The notes: generated by a model from the sequence alone, not told the origin. DNA of 64,000 bases from Antedon mediterranea (GCF_964355755.1 NC_092679.1:11646932-11710931), one strand, 5' to 3'. Counted from the first letter of the stretch, positions 48,601 to 60,840 are shown. Made by a program: numbers and translations.

Positions 48601-51600
48601 GGTGATTAATTATAACAGGATCCGATATATGTTCTTCAATCAATGATGGGTCCAAAGGTGCAGTTGACATTATTTCTTGAAATGTGTGATGATCTTCTGC
48701 ATTTATTTCTTGAAGAAAGCGTTTACACAACTTTTGCTCCAAGACATTGGCAAGCAATTGGTGAATTCTAGTGCACCTGTTGTAAAACTTTCCTTTGATG
48801 AAACCCATCATTGACCCCTCAGCCAAGATATCTGCTTCTTGGAGAATATATTCGATACCGCTGTCGTTAATGTACGTTCCAACTGCTCCGTAGAACGCCA
48901 ACTCTGTGAAAATTGCCCTGTAATACTAAAAGCTTATCAAATAGGGGGGATTGTATTGTTTGTATGGAGTAAGCTTTTAATGCTACTGCCAAATCATATG
49001 TCACAACTGCATAGTCTTGTCTGCATAGTGTTGGCCAGTTTCCTTGGCAATAGCCATAGTCTGGATCATTTTCTCTCTCTAACCACATCATTGTTTTGAT
49101 ATAGGATCCATGTAGCAAATGCACTGAACTGGTAAATGATTATTGATATACTTGCTCATGAATCCGACATGTAGGGGTGTATCTCCATCATTCAGTTTCC
49201 AAAACCAATACATATCCAATGCCTTCAGTGGTATTTGGTATTCCATTGGTTTGTCAGTGATTGTACTACATTCTCTAACATTTGTAGTTGATGTGGCATT
49301 GGAACTTATAAATAAAGCTTTATTTATACCTATCCTAAAAGGTGGTATTTCTCTCCAACAAATTTCCGCCTGTTTCTACCATCCCGAAATCCAATAGTAT
49401 TCCTATTGAGCAGTTGGTCGTCATGCAATATATTCTGATATGTATGTCCAACTGTAGCGTGTAGAGTTTCTTTACCATCAAGTGTTTCTACATTTGTATC
49501 ATTATTCTCCCATACACATGCAGTTGCCAAGGTTGGGTCAAGCCGGATACCATCTGGGGCGTCGCGTTCATCATCTTGAACTGAATAGGCAAACTCAGTC
49601 TCAAGGCCTTTGCTTTCACTACTAATACAATGTCAAAATTTGCATAGCCAGTTTTGATCCTGTCAGAGATGTAAAACATAAACCAACGACAGTGTGTTTC
49701 CATGGTTTCACAGTTCCACGAGATACATTATAGATGGCATCAGATGCAATGGAAATAACCTTTTTATCAAACTTGTCTTTGTTTGCATCATTGGAATTTT
49801 GGTCGATGCCACCAAGAAGACTCCTAAAGAATAATTCTAACTGTGATGGTATCTTGGGAGCACACTCTTTTAAGTTTTGAACTGTAGCAGGTCTTTGTCT
49901 GTGGGAGCTGCATGATTATAGATCTAAGATGAAGAGCAGCCCATTTTATTTTATTATCCTGTACATATTGTTCAGAATTATCATAAAGTCGAGCAGTGGC
50001 TTCTTCTCCTATAAGAAGTGATCTATAAATGAAGTTACCTCTTCGTCTGTCTGCAGGTTTTACTTTGATTTCATCTTTAAATTTTTATTGAATTTTCCTT
50101 GTAAGATTTTGGGACGAATATGAGTTGATATCACTTTGATTTCCTCCATTATTGACAAATTCGATTTTGTAAAAGCTTAGCAAATCAGAGACAAGTATAG
50201 CTCGTTGTTTTCCCAATACTTAATAATAATTCAATATGTTTCAGTAGGGATGAAAATGCCCTTTTGTGACTTCCATAAGATGTGTTACTTCAATAAGATG
50301 AATGCTCTTCTGTTGAACCATCATGTTTATCAGTTTCTAGAAGAACTGAACTCGGCAAATCAACGCCACACCGAATTAGACTATTGATACGTTGGTTTTT
50401 TGAAAATTTTACCCGCTGGGAAAGTGACTTGCACCCAGAAACCGTTGCTATCTTAAGCCTTTTCTCTTCTTTCCCATTTTTTCGGCCTTTTCCACAAAAT
50501 ATGCAAGTTCCCTTTAACATGCCACACTCATCTGATTTCTGAAGGACACTACTTTGTTTTGTTTCACGGCAGTGTAATACCTATGACATACAGTAAAGGG
50601 TGATAGCTGATTGAATTTTTAGGTTGTTTCATAAGAAAAACCTTGTTTGTTGTATCAGCATGTTTGTCAGACTTCATTTTCTTACGTAATGCAGCAGCAT
50701 TCTTTACAGTTGACCATATCATTTCACTGAACGCTCTTAACATACAATCGTTGTCCGCCGTTACCGTTTGGCAGATGTAGCACTTTGAAATATGATGTAC
50801 CACTCTCTATCATAATCAAAATGCATTTAATAAAATAAACCTTTGTTTTGAAATGTTGATGATAATCAACAACATTATTCTCTAGGGAACCATTATAGAA
50901 GATAAGTCAGTTTCTAAATATGTCCTTTAACTGCATAAACCAATTGACTAATTGATTTACTTTTTTCCACACCACAAAAAGACAAAGAAGTCTTGTTCTG
51001 AATACCTATTTTACACTATGTTGAACTTATATACCATAGTAGCACATTTGGGAATTAGGTAAGGGGTTGGATGGATGGGGTGGTTCTATAATGAGCAAAT
51101 AAAAATGTCTGGTAATGACAATTCATATCCTTGACAGTATACTACACATTTTCCCACCAGTTTTACAGTGGTTAACCCTTGGCCTAATCTGGGTCATTTT
51201 TGGGGGTTGGGTGTTTGAGGGGGCCTGGTGGACACAACCCACCACTTAAAATATCTGGCAATGGTCATTTATTATACTAGGGATCATGCTGAACATTCTA
51301 CAGCATGTTTTAAAGGGTTAGCTTTTCAGCTGATCTAGCTCATTTTTGGGAGTGGGGGTGTTTGACGGGGTCTGGCGGGCACAATCCACCACTGAAAATG
51401 TCTGGCAATGGTCATTCATAATAGTTATGAGTACATTGAACATTCTCCCACCAGTTTTAGAGGGTTAACTTTTAAGCTGATCTAGTTCATTTTTGGCCCT
51501 CCAGAAAGGGGGGTCTGGCAGGCACCCCCCACCACTAAAATCGTCTGGCAATGTCCATTCATTATATTTCACTCTATGTCAAACAATTTGCAAAATATTT

Positions 51601-52337
51601 CATGGGGTTAACTTTTCAGCTGATCTAGCTCAATTTTTTGTGGGTGGGGTGTTTGACGGGGTCTGGCGGGCACAATCCACCACTGAAAATGTCTGGCAAT
51701 GGTCATTCATGATAGTTATGAGTTTATTGAACATTTTCCCACCAGTTTCAGAGGGTTAACTTTTAAGCTGATCTAGCTCATTTTTGGCCCTCCAGAAATG
51801 GGGGTCTGGCTATTTCACTCTATGTCAAACAATTTGCAAAATATTTCATGGGGTTAACTTTTCAGCTGATCTAGCTCATTTTTTTTACCCTTTACAGTGT
51901 CCCTCCTAGCCACACCCACCAAAAGAAACGCGCCAGACTGTCATTTCCATACATTGATATGTACGTAGATAATTGCCACATGCATAGAAATTGGTTAACT
52001 TTTCAGCTAGGTTGACCCCTCTGGGCTCCTGCTCTAGTAGCTACATCCTACTAATATTAAAGTTATATCTAATAGTCATGATCACCACCACTAGAGGGAA
52101 GTACAACAAACAGTGCACTGCATATCTAAAATGAGTTAATTTCAACCATAATAATTTTCATTTTTATTTTTTCAGGAAACTTATATACGCAATGTTGGCT
52201 GTAATCTGATAAAGAGGAAATGGAAACATGGACTTTTCAGCAATATTACTTGCTATGAAGATCTTCCATCGCAAGTGTTCTGTCAAATGGACCGAGAAAC
52301 ATGGGGGGAAATACTAGAATTAGAGTTAACAAGATAG
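45683..52337 (+). CDS. FBXO48: FBXO48-like F-box protein, two exons
   Basis: Exon 1 is 45683-45892 (donor AAA|GTAAGG), exon 2 is 52176-52337 (acceptor TTTATTTTTTCAG), phase 0; 123 residues against ~155 in human. An F-box spans residues ~3-48 (DVLPPEMICNILLNLDSRSM, DWLWMKLC). The second exon has RNVGCNLIKRKWKHG and ends MDRETWGEILELELTR, which closely resembles my recollection of the vertebrate FBXO48 end. F-box proteins link SKP1-CUL1 ubiquitin ligases to substrates; the substrate here is unknown. The ~6.3-kb intron holds transposon E in the opposite direction. The ATG chosen is the one just before DFIDVLPPE. Confidence 0.82.
46275..52036 (-). mobile_element. Long-TIR DNA transposon E (5.76 kb) in FBXO48 intron
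   Basis: Ends are TAGAGCAGGAGCCCAGAGGGG-type at left and the reverse complement at right, flanked by GTA on both sides (46272-46274, 52037-52039). The arms (46275 to ~47700 and ~51060 to 52036) are built of ~290-bp tandem units containing GAGCTAGATCAGCTGAAAAG and GACCATTGCCAGACATTTTC; the left arm has about one more unit or two than the right. The interior holds a decayed minus-strand gene. A 3-bp duplication and TAG end resemble element G. Confidence 0.85.
47976..50803 (-). pseudogene. Transposon E protein, N-terminal and middle part, frameshifted
   Basis: Minus-strand pieces in order: a possible N-terminus at 50803-50564; a Cys motif at 50520-50290 (GTCIFCGKGRKNGKEEKRLK); WAALHLRSIIMQLP near 49.9 kb; TLATACVWENNDTNVETLDG with DGRNRRKFVGEK (49.5-49.3 kb); RQDYAVVTYDLAVALKAYSI (49.1-48.9 kb); AFYGAVGTYINDSGIEYIL, GSMMGFIKGKFYNRC and NRLHRELQRCVKANDV (48901-48272); and GIVAFPNSENAMRQWSLTMS with GLELGETATAQCRPSR (48239-47976). 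I know these as the front and middle of the same large protein whose C-terminal part is in A. Several frameshifts and stops make it non-functional; the C-terminal HAFTG part is absent. Confidence 0.75.
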
Positions 52338-53654
52338 AGATGCAAATTGTTGGCATAGTGTTTCATACTGAAGTTCACTAAAATGTGTAAAAAATGAATG
52401 AAAACAAGATGACTGGATTTTATCAAAGATATGATTTGATTTGATTTGATTTGATTTATTTCGGCATCAGTACATAAAATATCACAGACATACAATTACA
52501 TACAATATGAAGTGCTTGGTGGTTTTGGATGTTTTGCTACTATGTTCTGGGTTCAAAGCCTGTCAAATTTATTTTGTTATTTTTAACTGCAATCCAAAAA
52601 ACTTCAAGACGTTGTTTGTGTAGGACATGTTATGTCCTGTAAAACAGATTGCTGCTTCTCTTGAAGACAGACAGCGTAATGCAACATAAAATACATTTCA
52701 TCGGTTGCAATATTCTTCTATATTTATATATAAATCCAAAGGCAAATTACTGAAAAAATGACAATGCTGTGGGTATCAATCAGTGGCTGGATCTCAATGG
52801 AGATACTAAATAAAAGCGAAAAGCTAAATCCAAACGAGAAGTAAAACAGCCAGAAAAGTTAGCAGAGCTTTCGGGCAACACTAGCCCTTCACCATTGCAA
52901 GTGATTATTTATATATATATCTATACTTCAATATTTCATTATATTCTTCAATTGCACATTTTAAATTTTGCTATACTGTTGCTAATAGTATTTTTAAATC
53001 AAGGAATTATAATAGTTTAGAAAAATGTATAAGAAAATGTATATTATTTAACTCATTTAGAAAAATAAGGATTTAAAATAGCTCTTAAATTTACCACTAA
53101 ATTGTTAATGTAAAAACATATATTTATATATTATTATATTGTAAATATAAATAGTTTTGAGATGCAATATGCAATGATGCATATGGTTTTATAAAATATG
53201 ATTTTTAATATAATAGAACTTTTAAAAATGTTTACATACTAAAATTAGTAATACAAGAGTGCATATATTATCAGAGAATTTTAATAGTTAAATCTGTCAA
53301 TATCTAATGTTATTGACTATTATAAATTATCATTTCTTATTTTATATATTTATTTTTCTAATTTATTTTATCAAATTTACAAAATTGATCTCCAAATTTT
53401 CGTTTATAGTGAAGGACAAATTTGGTTTCAAATATTATTTTATCAAGTTTTAATTACAAACATAGTATTTCCTCTTAATCAAGGCAATCTAACAACTTGT
53501 GTTGTAGTCATAATGCATAAATAATACTGTATTTTAATTGGCATTTTATTATTTGGTTAAAATTTAATTATAAACAGATATACCCGAGTCGACTCTTACG
53601 ACTCTTTGTGTGTGTGTGCTCGTGGTAAACCGTTTACAATAGCGCATCTCTACT
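52338..53654. other. AT-rich spacer with a small LINE tail
   Basis: 52428-52500 reads, on the minus strand, ATGTACTGATGCCGAAATAA followed by an (AATCA)n tail, the typical 3' end of a LINE. Beyond that I see only very AT-rich DNA with no gene. Confidence 0.5.
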
Positions 53655-53655
53655 A

Positions 53656-53835
53656 AAGCATGGTTCCCACTAGCGACGCAACGCAAGGACGTAACGCAAC
53701 GCAAGTGAATTGACCAATCACAAGCGATGGCTTATTCGCTTGTGATTGCTAACTGTCTATAACTTCGCTTGCCATTGGTTAAACGCTTGCGTTGCGTTTA
53801 CGTCCTTGCGTTACGTTCTAGTGGCAACCAAGCTT
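53656..53835. mobile_element. MITE, ~180 bp, TA-flanked
   Basis: Arms AAGCATGGTTCCCACTAGCG and, inverted, AAGCTTGGTTGCCACTAGAA, both with ACGCAACGCAAG words inside and a central pair AATCACAAGCGA / TTCGCTTGTGATT. Flanked by TA on both sides. Related to the MITE at 30405. Confidence 0.75.
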
Positions 53836-53836
53836 T

Positions 53837-55425
53837 AACGACCACCATCTCTCTTAAGGGACCAATTCTCATAATCGACCACCTCTCTTAAAAACGACCA
53901 AAATATCTTGCACGGGACCACCTCTCAATATCGACCATATTTCATAACGACACCTCTGGTAAGCGACCACCTTTTTTAAAGGACCATCTCCTCTCATAAG
54001 GCACCGCTTCTAATAATCGACCGCGTCTTGTAAGCGAGAACCTAGCTCTCTCCGATCCTAACAACCATTAGCCCTACCTCTCGTAAGCGACCAACTTTTT
54101 AAAAGTACCACCACCTCTCGTAAAGCCACCACCTCTTGTAAGGGTCAAACTCTAATAGACCACCTCGTAATCATATCTTAATAATAACCACCAAACGACC
54201 ACCTTCTCTCATAATTGACCACCTCACCTCCACCACATCTGATGATACCATCTATTTTATATTTATATTATATTTATATTTTATTAATTTCAGCAAACAC
54301 AGTTATACAGACATAAATACAAACAATTAGCTAGATTGCGACAAGGAGTGGCAAAAGAGGCCAATAGCTTCTGTGGCCAACAAAAAAGCTAAAACGAACA
54401 GTAGCCTAATCAATATGAATATATAATAAAACAAATTATATTGTTCTACAGAATATCTTTAAAATGTGTCCAACTTTTGCGTAGAAATGAATTTCTGATA
54501 GCAGCCGGTAGCCCATTCCACATACGAATAAATCGATTTGGAATAGGCCTACAATATTTGTTTGCTGTCGGTTTGAGATATTAGATGTTTGAAAGTTAAA
54601 ACATTCATTCAATGCCTGCTATCAATAATCAGCGTATTTAAAATCAAACAGTTTTGTGTAGCTTTTATAAAATATTTAAAACAAAAATAAAAGTGAAATA
54701 ATTGCTTTTATTGATTCAATAGTGTATAATTTAAGTGCAAGTAATCTGTTTGCATAAGACTGTTCCAAAATTCGCTGGTGAAGTAAATCTGCTAGCTCTT
54801 CTTTGAATCTTCTCTATCTTATCTATCTGACATTGTCGGTAAGGATACCAGAGATTGGAGAACAGTATTGGACATGAGGCAAAACAAGAGATTTAAAGTT
54901 GCAGCAGGACTGAAGTAGAACATCCGGTTGCAATGGAATAAAACCCAGCATCTTATTGCATTTTAATGTAACCTTGTGCACTTAATGTGACCAAGACAAA
55001 TCATGAGATATTACAACTCCAAGTAAAGTAAAATCCTTAACATCTGAAAGCAAATTTCAATCAAGTAAATATGTTGGAGTAGAAGGAACGTCTTGCCTTC
55101 TCGACAATGTTAGCACTTGGCCATCACTTCTCCTCGTAAGCGCCCACCTCTTTTAACAAGCACCATAACCCCTTTATTTGTTTTAGTGACCACCTCTACG
55201 TTAAAGAAGCACCTCTCGTAAGACCATCTTCTAAAGGATCACCTCAGTCGCTTTTAGAGTGGTTGTCGATTATGAAGCGGTCCGTTATGAGAGGAGGCGG
55301 TCATTTACTAGATGTGGTCCCCGAGAGGTGTCGTCGTTTATAGGTAATCGATTATAAGAAGTGGTCCGTTTAAGGGAGGTGGCCGCTTTTGAAAGTCGGT
55401 CACTTTCGAGAGGTGGATGTAAGAT
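53837..55425. mobile_element. Inverted element with CGACCACC repeats, split by a LINE
   Basis: 53837-54240 is a degenerate array of ~17-bp units (CTCTCGTAAGCGACCACC); 55140-55415 holds the same units, first direct and then inverted (GGTGGTC.., GAGAGGTGG). Between them lies a minus-strand LINE remnant. Exact ends are unclear. Confidence 0.6.
54255..55140 (-). pseudogene. LINE 3' remnant (RT C-terminus and tail)
   Basis: Minus-strand frames, read across breaks, give a short LGVVISHDLSW-like stretch, then KVTLKCNKMLGF, VLLQSCCNFKSLVLPHVQYC and later YANRLLALKLYTIES, the usual C-terminal part of a LINE RT. The tail at 54255-54290 is an AATAT-type repeat. Many frame breaks; old. Confidence 0.65.
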
Positions 55426-55552
55426 TTGCACATGATTACACTATAAAATATACTACTGTATAGGCCTAACATTCTACATTTGCTGGTAATCTATATCATA
55501 AACATTATCTTGGGGAAATTTCCGTTAACTACATTTTAGCCGTTGACTGTTC

Positions 55553-57899
55553 GGGATCCAGTCAAGTCGCCCCATCGCAAAGTCGCCCCATACAAAGTCG
55601 CCCCTTACACAGTCGCCCCATCGCAAAGTCGCCCCAAAACAAAGTCGCCCCGGCACAGTCGCCCCATCGCAAAGTCGCCCCATTACAAAGTCGCCCCATC
55701 GCAAAGTCGCCCCATCGCAAAGTCGCCCCAACGCAAAGTCGCCCCATTGCAAAGTCGCCCCAAAACGTTAAAAAATAGTTTACAAGTGCGTAAAATGTTG
55801 CAATGATACACAAAATAACACAGAACGTGTAGGCATAGGGGAAGCCCCGCCATGTAGTCTCAGGTCACACGATCGGCACGCACCCCCATCAGAGAGGAAG
55901 CCCCCGACTAATCACTCCGCGGTCGCACTCCGCGGTCGCACTAACGTGCTAGCTCACCATGAGAGGGAAACCCCCGTAATTACTCCGCCGTTGCCGTTGT
56001 CGCGCTCTACAACGCACCATCTGAAGATGGGGAAACCCCGCCGGAGTTTTTATCGGTTTTAATCATATTGGGTGCGTTTGATATCGATTGCGTTGTTACT
56101 TTGGTCGCGCTAAATGTCGTATACATTATAATGTTTATCCTATTATATACATAATTTGTGTTTAAATTTTTATTTTACAGGTTTTAATGGAGTGATGTGC
56201 TTTTTAAAAATCATTTAAAAAAATAGTCCCTAAAAAGATTATCCCTGATTTATAGTTTCGAAAATGTTAATTTAATATGATTTTAAAATTAGTTACCACA
56301 GCCACAATTACGAATCTTTCTTCAACCTACGCGTGGATACCAGCTAATTTTTTAGGATAATATAATAAATGTATAAATGTGTAGTAGGCCTTCGTATAGA
56401 TTTACAGTAGTTAAAACAATAACAGTGTTGTAAGACAATAAGTGTTATAGGCTACTTATTGATCATTTTGCATTTATTGACAAGTTATGTGTCTTAATTT
56501 TATAATGACTTTTCAAAATGAAGAAAAAAAAGGGGATTTCATCGCCGATGTGATTGTTTTACATGCAGGTATTAGTAAAATTAAAACGCGACATTTTGAC
56601 CATGGAAAAACCATCGTACAGTATCGTGTGCGTGTTTTTTAAAAAGGGGAATCCCCGACGGTCAGCAGAAAGACGTAGCAGCTGTGAGGAAACAGATACC
56701 AGAAGGCGCAGCTCCGATTGGATTCAGAGAATGTTTCAGATGGCGAGTCGCCTTTTATTCAACAGCACAATGATCATTTTACTGAAGAAATTCTTTTCAA
56801 TCCTTTTGGTTATAGAACATTCTAATTATAATGCCTAATAAATATCCTCTTATATCGGGTGTTTATTTAATTTTAAATTAAACAAGACAGTGAAGAGGCA
56901 CGGAATAATACGTACACGGACGTACGACAAATACACACACGCACGTTATCATTTACGACATATAGTGGTGATATGATCCAATTTTATAATGGATATAATG
57001 ATGGGATTGCCTTTCCAGGAGTCTTACAATCAATGTTCACTGTAATACTATGTATATAATAGTAAACTGAATGTTTATAAATAAATTGTTTTACGTAATT
57101 TGTTGCATATAAAATAAAAGACACAGACGTAGCCTACGTTTCCTATAAAATATTTCACATTTAAATAAGTACGTATGTACTGTTAAATGACATTATGCTG
57201 GATAATACTATATCTTAAACTATGTTTACAAATTGTCATTTTTTAAGCCACACATCTTTCTCATAATACTGACCTGTAAAATAAAATAAAAAATCAATTA
57301 TTAATATAGGCCTAATAATAATAATAAATATTCATCGACCAAAGTAAAAATAATCTAGATCGTATAACATCATTTTATCGCGACCGATTTCGAACGCGAC
57401 TGATATCATCGTAAAACTCCGGCGGGGTTTCCCCATCTTCAGATGGTGCGTTGTAGAGTGCGACAACGGCAACGGCGGAGTAATTACGGGGGTTTCCCTC
57501 TGGTAAGCTAGCACGTTAGAGTGTGCGACCGCGGAGTGCGGGGCTTCCTCTCTGATATGGGGGTGCGTGCCGATCGTGTGACCACCTGAGACTACATGGC
57601 GGGGCTTCCCCTTTTATGCCTACACGTTCTGTGTTATTTTGTGTATCATTGCAACATTTTACGCACTTGTAAACTATTTTTTAACGTTTTGGGGCGACTT
57701 TGCGATAGGGCGACTTTGTGATGGGGCGACTTTGCGATGGAGCGACTTTGCGTTGGGGCGACTTTGCGATGGGGCGACTTTGCGATAGGGCGACTATGTC
57801 GGGGCGACTTTGTTTTGGGGCGACTTTGCGATGGGGCGACTGTGTAAGGGGCGACTTTGTATGGGGCGACTTTGCGATGGGGCGACTTGACTAGCATCC
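55553..57899. mobile_element. Non-autonomous TIR element F, GTCGCCCC repeats (2.35 kb)
   Basis: Flanked by GACTGTTC at 55545-55552 and 57900-57907 (8 bp, as in hAT elements). TIRs are ~480 bp: subterminal arrays (55562-55765, 57690-57890) and then shared sequence with ACACAGAACGTGTAGGCATA, GAAGCCCCGCCATGTAGTCT and CACGATCGGCACGCACCCCC. Same family as C and more complete. Confidence 0.88.
56554..56838 (+). CDS. 94-codon frame of element F, unknown
   Basis: Counterpart of 39868-40152, with two changed residues (FFKKGNPRR; RRSSCEETD). The few base differences are both silent and not, so there is no sign of selection. Probably not a gene, but it is the only long frame both copies keep. Confidence 0.25.
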   Translation: MFYMQVLVKLKRDILTMEKPSYSIVCVFFKKGNPRRSAERRSSCEETDTRRRSSDWIQRMFQMASRLLFNSTMIILLKKFFSILLVIEHSNYNA

Positions 57900-57907
57900 G
57901 ACTGTTC

Positions 57908-58846
57908 TACATTACTGATGTTGATTTTACTACATAAGCTGTTGGTGTTTCTACATTTGCTGGCCATACTATAATCCGAATTACCTTGAGGAAATTTCCG
58001 TAACTATAACTGTACTTAGCCGTTGACTGTTCTACATAGTAAGTTTGTACAGGCCCTCTAGAACGTTGTTCTAGGAAGGAAGAGAATTATATGATACCCC
58101 ATTTTGGCTACCATCTAATACCCGATTATTCTGAAACCTTATGCAGGTTTAAGCTGCAGTACATCAACACATTCAACGTAAGCTAAGTATGTTTTAGATC
58201 AATGATATAGCATTCCGTGACACACTAGGTAATTCAGTAATTGTACATTCGTATTCAATAGAACATTTGAAGGATTGCTACTGAGGTAATTGTTGTTCGG
58301 GTGATTCAGCGGTGTGTACAACGGCAACGGCTGCTGACCGATCGCCCTGGTAAACAATGCCTCGTCTGTTATTTTGTTCGATATTTATTATGATAAATAC
58401 ATGAGGAGTAGGCCTACATAAAGAAAAATTCCGACTCATAGATAGCTGGCCTACTTGCCTTAGTGATTAATAGTGGTACGTTCACATAGCTCCATGTTCA
58501 CATCTATAGATATATATTTATTTGTTCGATTGTAGGTCTAGCCTGTGTGTGTGAAGGTCATTTAGGCCTAGCCTAGAGTTGTTTTGATCCTTAAGGATCG
58601 TTAAGCAGTATACTAGTATACGAAAGAAGAAGAAGAAGGTTAAAATACATAACACCTCGTACGATTGATATGTAAATATGATCTGCCACTGCTACCCTTA
58701 AGTCTTACCCTTCCCTCATTAAATATAAAAGTGAACGCTGTTCATAATTTTTAGTTAAAAATGCCTCCGGAAAATGGTACCGTATAGGCCATGCGTAGGG
58801 GTAATGAAATATGAAAAATCAGCTCTGTTTTTCAAAATTTTCTTAT
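57908..58846. other. Spacer with repeated flank of element F
   Basis: CCGTTGACTGTTCTACAT-like words and the stretch GGAAATTTCCGT..AACTA..TTAGCCGTTGACTGTTC recur at 55510-55552 and 57985-58035. No gene seen. Confidence 0.5.
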
Positions 58847-59559
58847 TAGTAGAGTAGAAATAAGGTTTCACCTCAAAAAAATTGCAACAAAAGGTATTTC
58901 AACGGATTTTGGTAGTATTAGGTGTACTAAACAACAGAAAAAAAGTCTCAAGAATTTCGACCCCCGGAAAGTGGTTTTTTTCAAGATGGCCGCCAAAATA
59001 GATAAAAAGTGAAAATGGCCATACCTCCTAAACTACTTGGTCTATTGATATAATTTTGGTACCAACATACTCAGAACATACATATTTATATTCGCTATAA
59101 TAGAACATTTTGGCCAAAATTAACCGGAAATACCATTTCTGACAATTTGACCTTTGACCTTGATATGTTGTATCTTGGTAACCACTGACCGTAGGGAAAC
59201 AAATGATGGCTCAAATTGTTCAGAATGTACATATTTACATTTATTGTAATGAGACATTTTGTCAAAAAATGGTTAGAAGTAAAGGTTATTGACCTTTAAC
59301 CTTTATCTATGTAGAATTTCCATATCTCGGCAACTATGTGTGGTAGAGATTTAAAATTGGGCTTTAAATACTGAGAATATACTTATTTATATTTACTCTA
59401 ATGAAACAGTTTGACAGAAAATGACCAGAAACGACATGTTTGACCATTGACCTTGATATGCTATATTTCGATAATGACTGACTGAGATACACCATTTATG
59501 GCTCAATTTGTTCAGAATATAATTATAACTTTTAAATTTCTAATTACGGTATAGCAGCA

Positions 59560-60840
59560 ATTGATTAGATATTGTGCATGTATTTAGTACGGCATCTTAA
59601 ACAACTATTCCAACTTCGTCTTCATCATCGTCATCAATCTTTCTATCTACGTTGTCCCATTCTTCTAGTTGACACACTCCACAAACTGAAGTACATGCCA
59701 ATCCATAGCGTCTACAACTGCAACATACATCCAGTAGTTACAAAGGATGATTTTCAAAGTTCTTCTGGAGCAGCAGTTTCCATTGTCATTATTGGCACAA
59801 ATGTTTTATTACAAACTTTCCATCCCCACTTGGTAGCATCCATGGTATTATCTTTCTATAGCCATTGCATGATTTGACTGACATTCTGTAGCAGATGACG
59901 TTGGTGGTAGTTGTTGAGGCTAGGTTTGATAAATGATTTACCCTCAACAACTTTTTTATTAAATAGCTTGCATCTGTAGCTATTCAGGGAATCCAGTGAC
60001 TTCGCTCCAAAAAGAATAGACATGTCCTTCAGTCCAAACTCCTCGATAGTTTAAAGTTTCTGATGCGGTTGAGTGAAAATATCGGCACACATGTCATATT
60101 CTGGGTTACTTTCAATCAATTTATTAAATGCCGCTTTCTTGCCGATTCCGAAAATCCTAGACGTCGAATCACAACCAGTGAATGCATGCACTATGGGTAA
60201 TGCATTTCACATTTTATATCCTAAAACAGATTTCAATCTGGTTACATTAATCACTCTGGTAGGCCCATCTTTTCCTTTGTCTAATCTGAAGTACACTTCT
60301 TGGTTTGTTGTATTTACATGATACAGTAAAAGTACCAGTAAGTCCGTGTCTTCTCCAATCAAAGTTACTGTATTATGTTCAGAGACTTCAACTGTTGCCA
60401 GAGCAATGTCAACATCGGCATTGTTTTGTTTTGTTTTTTTAAACCATATTTAATGAGGGTGATCCACGCAGCTATTGCTGATCATTAGGGACCCTCAGAG
60501 GTTCACAAGACAAACATATACACAAGATGCTCTACAAAACAAAGTCTTATTACAAGTCTTTGGGAGTGGAGTAATTTGGTCGTTAGAAAAAATCCTGACA
60601 TGTGACGGGACTTGAACTCAGGACCATTGGAGTGGTAGCCAAGCATCATAACCATAACTCGTTGGCTGCATGTCGTACAGGACATTCTTTTTTCTGTAGC
60701 TCATATGAAAGCATGTTGATAAATTTGTGTTTGTTCTCATGCCTTGACAGGAATTCTTCTTTCTTTCCATCAAATTCAGTTAGGACAAATCTCTCTAGAC
60801 GATGTAATGAAATATGAACTAAGTCCGTTTCCACCCTCAC
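59560..60840 (-). pseudogene. Transposon G protein, C-terminal part of HAFTG-D-S family, SINE-interrupted
   Basis: From 60840 down: FLSRHENKHKFINMLSYELQ and VRHAANE; a SINE (60421-60660); then DVDIALATVE, LIGEDTDLLVLLLYHV, TRVINVTRLKSVLG, IVHAFTGCDSTSRIFGIGKK and NPEYDMCADIFTQPHQ; a stop; then LFGAKSLDSLNSYRCKLFNK, QLPPTSSAT and EELLKII in shifted frames. The TDLLVLL and HAFTGCD blocks are the counterparts of VDTDVIVILVG and HAFTGSD in element A. Stops, shifts and the SINE make it dead. Confidence 0.75.
60421..60660 (-). mobile_element. tRNA-derived SINE, copy 2, inside transposon G gene
   Basis: Matches 28222-28480 almost throughout, in the same orientation; the tRNA head is at the right and slightly shorter. 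It splits the coding region between VRHAANE and ADVDIAL. Confidence 0.8.

Noticed and set aside
59572-59877. 101-codon plus-strand frame and 60073-60321
   Set aside because: They are antisense shadows of the G protein remnant, whose minus-strand motifs (HAFTGCD, TDLLVLL) are clear.
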